64,000 nt of DNA from Salvator merianae (taxonomy: Eukaryota > Chordata > Lepidosauria > Squamata > Teiidae): positions 111,205,610-111,269,609 of the forward strand of contig QVOM02000034.1 in the NCBI GenBank assembly GCA_003586115.2, read 5' to 3'. Shown piece after piece: positions 34,949-46,624 of the stretch (the stretch's first letter is position 1; each line of letters opens with the position of its first letter). The position numbers and the translations under genes are program-made. Below the pieces are notes generated by a model. It ran no database searches and was not told the origin of the DNA. It saw nothing but the letters and a program-made list of their open reading frames with translations.

Positions 34949-35782
34949 CTGGAACCTAGGAGTTCTATTTTCCTGTCCTGATTGGAGCAAGCATTTACTC
35001 AGTCAATCTGTGGGTAATTGAAGTGTCCCCTTATTACAAGATACCTTTTGGGGGATTCCCCTCTGATTTCGTTCTTCAAACCCTTCCTGAGAACCTTGCT
35101 TTGGGAAGAGGGATAGCGCACAGCCAATGTTCAGCTACTGTTGTGACATCGTATTGCTGCCTGCAGTAATCCATGGAAATACCTCTTCTTTTCAAGATCC
35201 CAATCTAGCTTCATTGAATACTGTTTTTTGCATATTAGTGCAAACTCCCCCTGGTCCATCGTCACCTGCTGTTTCAGGATCCCCACTGGTTTTCACCAGT
35301 CCACCAGGTTTCACGATAAGATTTCAGTTACTTCCACCCTGTCCGTACTCTCTTCAGAAACCAAATATATGAGTTCACTAGTCATGGTTCAGAGATTCCT
35401 GGCATTGGCATATAATCACAGGTATGCATAGTCTCTTTCTGTACTTTTTGATTTGTGCAATTTCTCCCAGTTTGTTTGGGTCTTTCTGAGCATTTCTCAC
35501 ATCTCGCTATAATCCAATCATCTATTTCTACCTCCCCCTCTTTTGGATAGACCTACTCTTCTCCAGCATCTTCTTTGAGTAATGTTTTCTTCCATGCTGG
35601 ATGGCCTTTCCTTCAATTCCAGTTTAAAACTTGTTCTGCCACGGTTTTGATTTTAAGTATTTTTGTCCCATTTTGGTTCCAGTGGAGCTTATCCCTTCTG
35701 TACATGTCCAGTTTCTCTTTTTGTTTGCCTCCAGGACTGAACAAATTTTAAAGCCTCCTCCCATAACATATCGAGACACTAA
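34949..35782. other. Anonymous non-coding sequence
   Basis: No gene recognised; pyrimidine-rich in 35.2-35.75 kb. Confidence 0.35.
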
Positions 35783-36197
35783 GGGCCTGTTCGCTCTTAG
35801 GTGCTAGTGAGCATTTGGGTGCTTCCTAGTACAGTGCAGCCGCACTCTGCAGAGGCCCTAGCATTCAGGAGCATCTGCAGGTGCTCCCGAATGCTACTAG
35901 CTGTGGACAGCTACAGCACTGTCCACAGCTGTACTGGGAACAGCTGGACTGGTCCTGGTCAGCAGTGTTCACACCTGCTTCCAGGTGCAAACACTGCAGG
36001 CCATGGCGTGGCTCAACTGCATCCCCAATTGCCATGGTGGCAGTTGGACATTTCTGCTGCTGCAGTCATGGTGGATGGGCCAGCATTTGCACTGTGAACA
36101 CTGGAAGCCTGGTTCTGGGTTATTCCAGCTGTCACAGTGTGGATGGCCACCACGCGGCAGGGTCTACCATTCTAAGATGGAAAGTGCAAACAGGCCC
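35783..36197. mobile_element. Non-autonomous DNA element, GGGCC-TTTGCAC family
   Basis: Starts GGGCCTGTTCGCTCTTAGG and ends GATGGAAAGTGCAAACAGGCCC. The flanks are TAA on the left and TTA on the right, compatible with a decayed T-W-A duplication. The interior has GGGAACAGCTGGACTGGTCC, shared with the copy at 54657-55038 (GGGACCAGCTGGACTGTTCC). Same orientation as that copy. No coding capacity. Confidence 0.75.
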
Positions 36198-36624
36198 TTA
36201 GTCTCTACCTGCCTAGGTGGTCCTGCCTATCACAAACCCAACTATATTCATTTACAATTGTTAAATCGCCTACTATAAGAAGCCCATTCACTCATGGAAG
36301 AATCTTCAGGGCAAGAAGAAATCTGTTTACCCTTTAAGAAATTGGTCCTTTCTAAGGTAGCAGTTTCCTCTTCCTCAGATTGATGCCTTCCATCTCTTTT
36401 GCTTCATTACAACCCATGAGCTTGGACTTTGGGACTCCAACTGTGCTATTGTTCCCTTATAAGCCAATACACCTACCTCTTTGCTTTTTTCAGTGGCCTC
36501 AGATGAACTACCTGGGTCTGAAGTGCTCACACATGTTGAATGAACAACAGGAGCTCCTAGGACCAAATATACATCCAAAATCACTGTCTAGATGGCTACC
36601 ATTAAATACATAAGAGAAGCCCTG
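36198..36624. other. Anonymous non-coding sequence
   Basis: No gene or repeat recognised. Confidence 0.3.
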
Positions 36625-36850
36625 GATCTAGGCATGGCCATCTAGTCCAGCATGATGTCTCAGTAGTGGTCCACCAATTGCTTCTGGGCATTCTCAAGCA
36701 GAAGACAAAGGCAAAACCTTCATCTGTTCCCGACTCACTGGAAATGGCCTTTAGAAGCATCCTGCTTGGCTCTCCACCTGGAGGCAGTACCTAGGCATCC
36801 ATTCTAGTAGCCATTGATACACCTGGCCTCCATGTATCTGTTCAATCTTG
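36625..36850 (-). mobile_element. CR1/L3-type 3' tail fragment
   Basis: The sequence GGCCATCTAGTCCAGCATG, then GTCCACCAATTGCTTCTGGG, TCAAGCAGAAG and GGAGGCAGTACC, is a diverged inverted form of the CR1/L3 tail seen on the plus strand at 22500-22640 and 43080-43250. Recognised by word order only. Confidence 0.45.
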
Positions 36851-37910
36851 GCAGTCAGTGCAGAATACTACATAGCCCCCACACCCCTGCTGGCATTCTA
36901 TCTGCATATCTATCTGCATTTAGATATTATGTTCAAGTTATTAACATTAAAAAGAAAAGGAAAATGGAATGCAATGTGAATAAGGGAAAATATGTTTAAA
37001 GACCTTCCCTAGACCTTTTCTACTGAACGTCTCCTGCCAAACTCTTGTTTTCTCTTCCTATTTGGGAGCTTTCAAGGGATCAACCTTCCCAAAATGGAGT
37101 CTAGGCCCAGATATTGGTTACCTTGGGCATTATGCTATATAATCAACACAAATATATTTATTTTCTTTTATATTATACTAGATGTGTTGAGATGTATTTC
37201 TGTAGATTGAGTCTGAACTTAAGTCTAAAGATGCTTACATTTAGAGTCACAATTGTCCTGGTAACACAGTAGCTTTCATGTGTGACCAGACTCTTCCAAA
37301 GGGCACTTGAAAATTGGTCCTCATTAGGGAGAGCAGGTCTTCCATACTAAAGAGAGAACTCAAGAAAAGATTTCAGCAAGTGCAGTTTTACTGAGAATGA
37401 ATAAGAGGCCATGTATTATATGGCTGATTTTATTGTGTTAACAAGGTGACCTTCATAAAAGCACTTCTAATTTGTAGTACTGGAGAGAAACCATATAAAT
37501 ATAGCCCATTACAATTAATTATGTGGAGCCTCTTACTTGATTATTTTGTATTGCAGGCATTTCTACACATAGTAAATGGCATAATGTAGGTAGAGGTGGT
37601 GCACCCTATCTTCTGAGATTGTCACTCTCATTATCTTTCCTTCAGATTCTGTAATGGCAATCCTCATCCACTGTGCAAGAAATAGATAAAAGCAAACACC
37701 AGAGAAAAGGTCCAGCAGATTAGGGAATGTGTGGACACACACACTTACATGAAGAATAAGAAAATGTTACCCTGTTTTGGAATCACAGAGGTGTATGATC
37801 CTTGGAGCAGCAATAAATATGGCAAAGTAGAAGTCACCCTCTGTGTGCATATGAATGAAAGAGAGAGAGAGAAGAAGGGAGAGAGAAAGGAAGAGAGCGA
37901 GAGACACTGT
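36851..37910. other. Anonymous AT-rich sequence ending in a GAGA-rich patch
   Basis: No gene recognised. A purine-rich GAGA-type simple sequence lies at 37858-37905, just before the next element. Confidence 0.35.
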
Positions 37911-38393
37911 GGGCCTTTTTGAACTTTGTGCTAGCAAGCATCAAGGACACTTACTAGCCAGGTGCTTCCGCATTTTACAGAAACCTGAGTGGCTAGGAGC
38001 AGCATAACGCTGCTCCTGATCATTCCTAACAGTAGAGCACTAATTTGTGCTTCACAGCCTTACTGGGAGGTGATAGTCACCTTCTAGTAAGGTGCCTTTA
38101 CATTTTTCTGGTGGCATGGCGATCAGGGCAGTGTGATCAACTGATCATGCCTGTGCATGCCTGCATACAGTGTGGCCCTGCTGGTTGCCATGGCAATGGC
38201 TGTCCGCTTCCCAGCTGCTGCTACGGACAGGATCAGGCAAGGCTACTGGCATTTGCACCATGAATGCTGGTAACCTGGTATGGATAAATAACTAGGACCA
38301 TGCAGTGAGGACAGTGTCCACACTGTGTGATAAATTACCACGTTAGAACAGACTGATTAGTCTGCTCTAATGTGGTAAGTGTGAAAACACCCC
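37911..38393. mobile_element. Non-autonomous DNA element, GGGCC-TTTGCAC family
   Basis: Starts GGGCCTTTTTGAACTTTGTG. Near the right end is the hairpin ACCACGTTAGAACAGACTGATTAGTCTGCTCTAATGTGGT, followed by AAGTGTGAAAACACCCC, a decayed terminus. The interior shares GCTCCTGATCATTC and TTGCCATGGCAATGGC words with the other copies. Third copy within 4 kb. Confidence 0.65.
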
Positions 38394-38453
38394 ATGTCTT
38401 CTCAACTGAAGCACCTGTCCCTCTCCTCCATGTCTCAAGCACTTTGGCACTTA

Positions 38454-38590
38454 CTGCATTGGGCCTTATTCTGGATTAGATCCCAGAATATGGACCTGCC
38501 ATCCTCATGCTGGTGCAGACTACAGCATGCAGATAGCAGATCTCTATTCTGGGATATAATCCATATTAAGGTCCAGTGCAAATAGGGCCT
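38454..38590. mobile_element. Palindromic MITE, GGGCCTTATTCTGG type
   Basis: CTGCATTGGGCCTTATTCTGG with ATTAGATCCCAGAATATGG on the left mirrors CTATTCTGGGATATAATCC and GGTCCAGTGCAAATAGGGCC on the right. Related to 21547-21726. A further fragment, GGGCCTTATTCTGGATTATATG, lies at 61132-61153. Confidence 0.6.
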
Positions 38591-39704
38591 TTGTCATTTC
38601 AATATGGGTGCATGAGGATACCTGACAAAGCAGTAGGTGAGGTGCTTACCTTGTGAGTGCTATTTTGTGTCCAGGTGCTTTGGACAGGCTTTGTGTTCTT
38701 TGGTGGGTTCTTTGTGCTGCTGAAAATGGAGACTTAATGCCCAAAACTGTTCTTGGAGGTGCCTGATGATGGATGTGGAGATGCAGCCAGAGCACATGTG
38801 AAAGAGTCAGTTTTTTCATTAGGTGGTTTGACTCTCATTCCAGATTATAAATAAGACTGGGAGAGTAGCAAATAACTTATTTCATTTGAACTTCATGACC
38901 CTCCAAATACTTTGGACCATTTTCTGGTTAATTGTGGACATTATCCTCAAGGAAAAAGTAGCTGCATCAAACATGAGTTGTTGATTTGCTGATGAAGCAG
39001 GCAAGGGGTTCTTCCTTCCAGCTGATGCAGAAGACCTCTAAAAGGGCGTCAGGTGTAGTTTGATCTCCCCATGATAAGGATATATATTAGATGTGATGCT
39101 TGCTTCTATTTTGTATTCTGAGACTTTTATAGGACTTAGGGTGTGATCACACTGGGCTTTTTTCAAACATCCCTTTTTACAAAATGCATCCCATGTGTAC
39201 CTGACCAAAAAATAAGCATTCATACAGGGGGAACAAAATCTTACCTCTTGTTGTTGTTCCTTTGCCTCGAAGCCTGACAATCCCACTGTAGCAATAAGTG
39301 CTTGTCATTCATTGGACACTGCTGGTTGGATTTCTGGATTCCTGATTGGTCAGCCCCTAAAAATCATTTCCATTTGCTACAGAAGCCTCTGCAGATTTCC
39401 ATCCCATCTGCCCCAAACAGGACTCACCCCAAGAGTTATTCTTTCCTATCTGTGGAAGGAGTGAATAATCAGAAGCTTGGGGACACAAAATGTGTCCTTT
39501 TAAAATTCTCGGTCTGTTCCTTGGGTCTCAAACTCATCCTGGAGGTGTCCCTAACCATTTGTCTGAACACATCCATAGTCACAAGAATGGCTGGTGGGTT
39601 GTAGAGCTGGTAGGATGCTAGAAGGCTCCCGCTGGAATTAGAACACAAAGGAGAGCCTAATGCACCTATATACTTTAAAAGTGACATATTTTGGAAGCCA
39701 ATGG
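38591..39704. other. Anonymous non-coding sequence
   Basis: No gene recognised. Open frames of up to 100 residues near 39302-39687 lie on both strands and have no domain. Confidence 0.35.
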
Positions 39705-39870
39705 AACGTAACAGCTAGAGTGTCAGACTAGAACTTCAGTGGTCATCTGGGTTCAAATGCTCACTCACCCATATAATCACATGGAGTGATCTTGAACCAT
39801 TTATTGCCTCTCAGGCTAACCTATCTCATAGGATCACTGCAAGGATAAAATGGAAGACAGCAGAATAATA
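39705..39870 (+). mobile_element. tRNA-derived SINE, (AAATA)n-tail family, partial
   Basis: The head AGCTAGAGTGTCAGACTAGAACTTC, the B-box-like GGGTTCAAATGC, then GATCTTGAACC, CTAACCTATCTCATAGGATC and ATAAAATGGAAG follow the order of the copy at 47879-48118. The 3' tail is truncated. Confidence 0.65.
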
Positions 39871-40000
39871 TTTGATTATTTGGGCTATTTTTATTTGTTT
39901 GCTTCTTATGGCCTCTTCAATTTCAAAGTAACTCTTTTCATGCCCAGAAGAAACAACTGTTTTTTCCTGATCTGATATTTTTTGAAGGCTCAGAACCACA

Positions 40001-41010
40001 AGAATCATAGAATCATAGAGTTGGAAGGGACCTCCAGGGTCATCGAGTCCAACCCCCTGCTCTATGTAGGATTCACTAAACCATCCCAGACAAATATACG
40101 TCCAGCCTCTCCTTGAAGACCTCCAGCGAAGGAGAGCCCACCACCTCCTGTGGTAACCTGTTCCAATGACTGATTGCCCTTACGGTCAGAAAGTTTTCCC
40201 TAATATCTAGCCTGTATCTACTCCCTTGAAGTTTCATCCCATTGTTTCTAGTCCTTCCTTCTTGTGCAAGTGAGAATAGGGACAATCCTTCTGCACTGTG
40301 ACAGCCCTTCAGATACTTGAAAACAGCTATCATATCTCCTCTCAGTCTTCTCTTCTGCAGGCTAAACATTCCTAGGTCCTTTAACCGTTCCTCGTAGGAC
40401 ATGGTTTGCAGACCACTCACCATTTTGGTCGCCCTTCTCTGAACTTGTTCCAGTTTGTCAATGTCTTTTTTAAACTGGGGTACCCAGAACTGGACACAAT
40501 ACTCCAGATGAGGTCTGACCAAGGAAGAGTAAAGAGTGATAATTACTTCTCATGATCTAGACTCTATGCTCCTCTTGATACAGCCCAGGATGGTGTTTGC
40601 CTTTTTTGCAGCTGCATCACACTGCTGACTCATGTTTAATCTGTGATCTACTAGTACACCCAGATTCTTTTCACATGTGCTGCTGCTCAGCGAGATTCCT
40701 CCCATTCTGTACTGAATATTGTCATTTTTCTTACCCAGATGTAAAACTTTGCATTTTTCCCTGTTAAATGTCATTCTGTTAGTTTCAGTCCACTGTTCAA
40801 GCTTGTCCAAATCATTTTGAATCCTCTCCTTCTCCTCCTAGCTTTGTGTCATCTGCAAATTTGATCAGCGTCCCCTCAACTCCTTCATCCAGATCGTTTA
40901 TAAAAATGTTGAACAGCACTGGGCCCAAGACAGAGTCTTGCGGTACCCCACTCGAGACAGTCTTCCAATCGGATGTGAAGCCATTTATGACCACTCTTTG
41001 AGTACGATAA
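40001..41010 (-). mobile_element. 5'-truncated CR1 LINE (ORF2 C-terminal half and 3' end)
   Basis: Minus-strand ORF2 fragments give a CR1 reverse transcriptase: R-T-Q-R and S-G-V-P-Q at the start, the catalytic F-A-D-D (within 40842-40859), then R-P-H-L-E-Y-C and Q-R-R-A-T-K, and an end at about 40076. The 3' end is the diagnostic CR1 sequence ending in repeats of ATTCTATGATTCT at 40001-40019. One frameshift near 40811 and one in-frame TGA near 40540 break it. Endonuclease and the first RT motifs are missing. Moderately old. Confidence 0.92.
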
Positions 41011-41300
41011 GAAAGGATCAAAAAAGCCAAATGTGTAAAAAAAATACAGCAAATACCACCAAGATACAATTCTGTAAGGAAAAGTTCATCCAGCCCTTTA
41101 ATAAATGATTCTCCAGTAATTATTCACAGTCCAAAGTCTTACTGGTGTATTTATTGAGGCAAGCTGAAGAGGGTGACAGTGGTTTACTTATTTTAAATAT
41201 CAGTAGCTTAGTTGACATTTTACAAAGACTGGAAGGACAGATCCCTATTCTAAAGAGCTTACAGTTTAGAAGTATTTGGAGAAAAACTATGGAGAAAAGT
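41011..41300. other. Anonymous non-coding spacer
   Basis: AT-rich, no gene or repeat recognised. Confidence 0.3.
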
Positions 41301-41303
41301 TGA

Positions 41304-41506
41304 GGCTGTAATCAGACACAACAAAAAAAAGCATCTCTGAGGCAGTTCAAAGACAGCTTCGAGGTGGGATTGTTCACCCACCAGTCTGTCCCTCCCCTTT
41401 CTATGCTAGAAAGGTTGGACTAGAGGAGACTTGGGAGCATGAGTGCCACACATTGGCTCTATGAGGCACCTCCAAGTCACCTCTTTCATTATGTCTGAAC
41501 ACAGCC
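41304..41506. mobile_element. 203-bp MITE, GGCTGTGATCAGACACA family, copy 2
   Basis: Starts GGCTGTAATCAGACACAACA and ends ATGTCTGAACACAGCC, colinear with copy 1 at 31654-31866 (for example AAAGACAGCTTCGAGGTGGG and GGAGACTTGGGAGCATGAG). TGA flanks both sides (41301-41303, 41507-41509). Confidence 0.85.
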
Positions 41507-41509
41507 TGA

Positions 41510-42039
41510 GAAATTAAAGCTGCACTGTAAGGGTTACTGTTTGAATAACAGATTCACATACTGGGATCTAAACTAAAATTATATTTAATGAATGAAATCA
41601 TAGTGTATAAGCAATTTTAAAGGTTAAGAAGAAAATGTTTTAAAATTAATACTGTTATCTGATTCATGGCATTTGCTCATTTTTAAGAGATATTTTAAAC
41701 TTTTATTATTTCCAAAGGACAGAAGTGCTTGTTTCATGCAAGACAAACAATACAACCCAGTGTTATAATTTACAGTCTTTAGTATTTTTTGCCCTTGTAT
41801 CTGAGAGAGCAAGCTGATGACATGTTCCCAGAGTTGTCATGAAGATAAAATGTACAGGAGAGTGATGAGTGGTGCCTTCAGCTCTTTGAAAAAAGGTGGG
41901 ATAGAAGAGTCACAGGTAAATATCATTAACCAAACAAAAGAATGGGAACTTGTAGTATAATCACGTGTTTTGTCTCATCTAATGTTTTTATTGTATGCAT
42001 ATGACAAAGTGCCTGCAGCTTACAGTAATTGTGTGACAA
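41510..42039. other. Anonymous AT-rich sequence
   Basis: No gene or repeat recognised. Confidence 0.35.
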
Positions 42040-43260
42040 AATCCAATTAAATTTCTCTGATCAGGAAAGAGATATTAGAGTAATGGTAGACAGTTCAATG
42101 AAAGTGTTGACAGAGTGTGCATCTGCTATTTTAAAAAAAGGCCAATAGAATGTTAGGGAGAGTAAAAAATGGAATTCAAAACAGATGCCCTTCTACAAAT
42201 TGTCGGTGTGACTGCATCTGGAATTCTGTGTGCAGTTTATAATAGAATTGGAGAATGTTCAGAGGAAGGTTACTAAGGTGGTTTCTCAACTTATCTGCCC
42301 TTGTTCAGAATCAGTGGATCTGGAACATCTAGGCCCACTGATTCCAAGCAAGGCAAGGTGGTGCCAGACCAGCACATGCTGTGGCCTCGAAGCATGTGCA
42401 TGCCGATTTAAGTTCCTAGCATTTGGGGGTGACTTTTTAGGTATGCTTTGGTGCATCATTGGAATTGTCCCCCCTGTAGTCCTGAATATGGAGGCATGCC
42501 TCTGCATGACATGGCTCCTTGTTCAGAATTGGGGCCATTTGGTCTGCCTGGTAGTCATGATTAAATGCGACTACCAGTGATTCCAATCAGGGATCACATA
42601 AAGTGGATGGCACATAAAACGGATGGTTGCAGCCTCATAGATCTGCATTAACATGCAGATCTATGCAGCCTAGAACTGTACTATGCAGGTCGTTAATCCT
42701 GTTTAAGGGCCTGTGTAGAAAGGGCCTAAAATGATCATGGGACTGTAGGAAATTCCTTTAGGAGGAAAGGTTGCAATATTTGGAGCTTTTTAGTCTAGAA
42801 AGGAGATGAGTAAGAGGAGATATGATAAAGGTGTATATAATTATGTATGACTTAGACAAAGTCAATACGGCAAAGTTTTTCTTTCTTTCTCAGAATACTA
42901 GAACCAGTGGTCACCCACTGAAACTTGATTCTGGACAAAGCAGGACTGACTAAAGGATTTTGGGTTTTTTACATAACACATAGTTAAACTTTGAAATTTA
43001 TTACCATGATATATGGTGTTGGCTATCAGCCTTGATGGTTTCAAAAAGGGGTTGGACCAATTCAAAGATGTCAGGGCTATCAGTGGCTATTGACCCTGAT
43101 GGCAGCAGGAAGTGGTATGCCTCTGAAGCCAGCTGTTGGGAGACTGCAAGCAAAGCAAGCTGTGTGCTTATGTTCTGCTTATGGGCTTCCTTGTGCAACT
43201 GGTTGGCTAGTGTGAGAACAGACTACAGGACAAGATAGACCATGGGACCATTCTAGTGGG
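42040..43260 (+). mobile_element. CR1/L3-type LINE, split by another insertion
   Basis: The part at 42060-42280 encodes decayed CR1/L3 ORF2 (V-D-S-S-M-K-V, then K-K-A-N-R-M-L-G, Q-R-K-V-T-K). The element resumes at about 42727 with AAAATGATCATGGGACTG (K-M-I-M-G-L) and runs through AATACTAGAACCAGTGGTCA to a 3' tail near 43260. Between the halves lies unrelated sequence. Matching tail at 22216-22650. Many stops, inactive. Confidence 0.7.
42281..42726. mobile_element. Insertion inside the CR1/L3, probable non-autonomous DNA element
   Basis: This block interrupts the ORF2 remnant. It ends GGGCCTGTGTAGAAAGGGCC, which resembles the GGGCC-type termini of other elements here, and contains ATCTGCATTAACATGCAGAT, a perfect small palindrome (about 42642-42661). 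The left end is not certain, and no target duplication was established. Confidence 0.5.
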
Positions 43261-43280
43261 GCATATCTACATCTTGAGCT

Positions 43281-43445
43281 GACAGAACCTACTTTGCTAT
43301 GCAGTTGGGCTTTGTCAGTGCACAAGGAAATGTCCTCGGTGGTGTTCCTCATGCAGTGTACTTTAGGCACATTTGATGGGCCACAGGGTGCTGCTACTTC
43401 CCTCTAAATGCCTTGGTAGGGCTGTGTGGAAACTGGCTGTCTTAG
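43281..43445. repeat. Anonymous repeat, copy 1 of a pair
   Basis: TTTGCTATGCAGTTGGGCTTTGTCAGTG, then GTGTTCCTCATGCAG, TTTGATGGGCCACAGGGTGCTGC and GTGTGGAAACTGGCTG correspond in order to 50818-50975. Family not recognised; short and non-coding. Confidence 0.6.
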
Positions 43446-43835
43446 GGACCTCTCATTGTCATTAATGACTATAGCTCTTAGTTTATAAGTTGTACCTGTT
43501 AAAATTCCGTCTGCTTAAAAAAACACCTAGCTTAAATTTGCTCTTACTTTTTTTTTTTTTTTAAGTAAGTTGCTGACACCTTGGAGAACTCAACTTCCAT
43601 CCTTACATGGAGCAGCTTTGCAGCTGCCTGGTACTAGCCAGTCTTGTAAATCCTCAACCTGTACTCTTTAAGATCATATATATTCTTTAATCTAAATCCA
43701 CTAGTGGTCAATATGGGTGAGTGTAGGAGGATGCCCCTCTCCCCTGCTGCATGCCAGTTCATAGACTTAATTTTAAGATGACACTGAACCTACAAGTCTT
43801 TCATATGACCCAGTTGATGTATTTGGCAGATTTTT
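43446..43835. other. Anonymous non-coding sequence
   Basis: No gene recognised. A T run of about 15 lies at 43549-43563. Confidence 0.3.
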
Positions 43836-44342
43836 ACAGGATTAAGTATTAGAAAAAATCAAGAATATATGTTGAGCCAACTATTATATGTGGCATTGGC
43901 AACAATAGTATATGGATGGAGGGATAAACTAAAGTGATAATTGGAAATGTGGTTTCACTATGTATTGGACCAATATAAATTTGACCTCTCCAGACAATAC
44001 CGCCTTAAATATATAGGAATAGAGGGTTCAATTAAAGTTAAAGAGAAATGGAAAGATTTTCTGGAATATATAAACAGACCAGAAGTACCATGTTTATTGA
44101 GGACTGAAGCACTAAATATGAATAAATGGTTGTCTATCTAAATTGAATATGTTTTCAGCTGTTCACGGTTTATATTTATATATAAATATAAATATAGATA
44201 GATAGAAAGATAGATAGATAGATAGACAGATATAAAACTGAATATCTGAATATGATGTGATGTAATGTAATGTAGAAAATGCTATGGACTATCAGATTGT
44301 ATTGATTGTATTGATATTATATTCAATAAAAAAAAATAGAAA
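43836..44342 (+). mobile_element. L1 LINE 3' end
   Basis: Forward translation gives decayed L1 ORF2 C-terminus, in one frame M-L-S-Q-L-L-Y-V-A-L-A-T and in another the end K-E-K-W-K-D-F-L-E-Y-I, with a stop at about 44139. An A/T-rich 3' UTR follows with a GATA microsatellite and ends in CAATAAAAAAAAATAG (poly(A) signal and tail). Frames differ, so it is inactive. Confidence 0.6.
44185..44230. repeat. (GATA)n microsatellite
   Basis: GATAGATAGAAAGATAGATAGATAGATAGACAGATA within the L1 3' UTR. Likely expanded after insertion. Confidence 0.9.
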
Positions 44343-44770
44343 AAAATATATATGACCCAACCGGAAATCAAAGGAAGATTTGCCAGCATAACATGGTCTT
44401 CAAAGAAACCTAAGGACTGGTATGTAGTGGGTAAGAAGGGTTTCTGCCTGTATTTGTCCACTCTACCCACTGCTTTCTAAATGTGTGTGTATGTGTGTGT
44501 AAACTACCTCTATTGTTTCTCTGATGTCCAAAAGATAAAAGACCTCCAGCTGTCTTACAGGGATTTTTTTTACGGTGCTGAACTGGAGTAAAAATGCTAG
44601 GTGCTTAGATATCAATTTACAGAATGATGCTCTCTTCTAACTAATGGGTCATTCAAACAATGACAACAAGATGAAATCCAGATTAACAACTAAGATTTCT
44701 CTAGAGCTGTATTTGGCCTTGACATAGACAGCCAACTGCCCCGGTGTACTTAAGAAGAATATTTACAGTA

Positions 44771-44990
44771 TTTACATTTTGCATTTCTACCCTGCCCTTC
44801 TTCTGAGGAACCCAAGTGAACAAACATTATGCTCTTCCCTTCATTTTATCCTCAGCACAACTCTGAAAGGTAGTTAGTGACTGGTCCAAAGCCACCCAGT
44901 GAACTTCTTATCATGGCTTGGGGGGGGGGGGTTAAATTTTTCTTCTCCCAAGTCCTCGTCCAATATTTTAATCACTACATCACAAATGTA
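44771..44990 (-). mobile_element. tRNA-derived SINE, (AAATA)n-tail family
   Basis: On the plus strand the order is the inverse of the family: TTTGCATTTCTACCCTGCCC tail, TTTTATCCTCAGCACAACTC, GTAGTTAGTGACTGGTCC, AAGCCACCCAGTGAACTTC, then CACTACATCAC at the head end. A G run (44922-44931) and mutations mark it as old. Confidence 0.65.
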
Positions 44991-46054
44991 ACCATTTGTA
45001 AGGGGGCATGAGATTGGAAAAAGGTGAGTTTACTGAATAAGAGATGCAATATTAGAAACCTAGGAAAAACCAATGAGAGAGAAAGACAGAAAGAAGGAGA
45101 GGGAGAGGAAGACAAAGGGGGACAAGAAAGGAAGGCAAGGAGAGAATCTTAAACAACTTAAGGGATGTGAGATATGGAGGGATCATATATCTGTTTTGTC
45201 GATAGCATCTGCAGCAGCTAAATGTAAACTGATTGGAAGAGAAAGCCGAGGAGGCAATTGTTCTCCTATCGTATGAGTTAAAGAGGTTATGGAACTGGAT
45301 GAGTCTGTCAGATTTCATTTTCCACTAGTTTCTCATATGAACATTCTATAGTTTGGTATATCCCATTCCTACACCATTTTCTAATAAATCCTCAATGGTG
45401 CAATTTTGGGTGCATTTGTTTTTTTACCTAACACGCACACACCTTAGCCATCGCCTTAATAAAATGCATTTTTCAATGTAATTTTCAGTAAATATGCTTC
45501 TGCATATATTTTCATTAAAACATTGTTCTGTAAACATATTTTTATTAGAGAATTTCACTTCAGAATTGAAAGAGATATGAACCTCAGAGTGTGCTAGATG
45601 TTATCATTATGGGAAATTACCTTTTAAAAGACTTATCAGCCTCTTCACTAGCTACTCCTTTTGGACCCTATAAAGGGAATGTTTGAAGTGTTTGAAGGTT
45701 CATGTCCTCACTCCCTGATTTGTGTATTTTCTCATCTTCAGCATAAAGACTCTTTGCATAACAAGCATCAACTGTGATGGATTCACAGCAACATCTGATG
45801 TTGACTAGGTAGAGATATACTACACTTGTAGGTTGTAGGTTGCTGAGCTGGCTTTGCTGTCAAAGAGGCATGCTTTGGCTTGTCCACCTCTGAATACCTT
45901 CTCTGAATTTAGTGCCATCAAGTGCTGGTACAAAATATCCTTGTTGTTGAACTGCTGGAAGTGGCACAGAGATACTTCTACATGTGCAGGACTCAGCTAG
46001 TGACAACCCTACCAAACTAGGGGGATTTGGTGCTTTGCTGAACAATTCTGCACA
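44991..46054. other. Anonymous non-coding sequence
   Basis: No gene recognised. Purine-rich GAGAAAGA-type simple sequence at 45073-45145 gives low-complexity open frames on both strands. Confidence 0.35.
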
Positions 46055-46465
46055 TTGCTATCATTTTAATTTTTTAAAAATTAATTTTATTTAAAATACA
46101 TAAAGCATGCATTTAATCCGAAGGAAAAAATCATAAATTGACATTATTTCATGTTGACTTCCTTCTTCTTCAGAAGTTTCTTCTAGGCTTCATATTTCTT
46201 GCTCCTCCTGTTTTCTCATTTCTTTTCTTCTACTAATCCATCTTCTTTCGTCTTCACTCTTCAAATCCTGCAATAACTTGTTCTTTTGCTAATTCTTGTA
46301 GAAAGTCAATAAAGGATTTCCAGCTTTTGTAAAACCTATCAACTATCTTATTTCTCAATAAATTGGTCAATTTATCCATGTCAGCAAGGTCCATCATTTC
46401 AACCAACCACTCATCTACCATGAGTATTTTATCCCCTTTCCATTTCTGCGCATAGACAACACAAA
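46055..46465 (-). mobile_element. 5'-truncated L1 LINE, second copy of the reptile-type family
   Basis: The minus-strand frame ending at 46254 matches the last roughly 70 residues of the L1 at 17708-18710, for example K-L-T-N-L-L-R-N-K and F-I-D-F-L-Q-E-L, with the same final residues and stop. The 3' UTR follows to about 46055. Upstream of about 46463 the match stops, marking the 5' truncation. The open frame continues only by chance into flanking DNA. Confidence 0.85.
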
Positions 46466-46624
46466 CACAGATCTTACTCACCTCTTTGAGTTTTGGGGTC
46501 AAAAATATTAGAAATGCCAGAACAAGAGATAGCAGCAACTTCAGAAATTAAAGTGGCTTGCTCTGAGATCCTTCTCAGGAGGCCATGACAATGGTATTTT
46601 CTTACCATTGACTGGTATAGTCTT

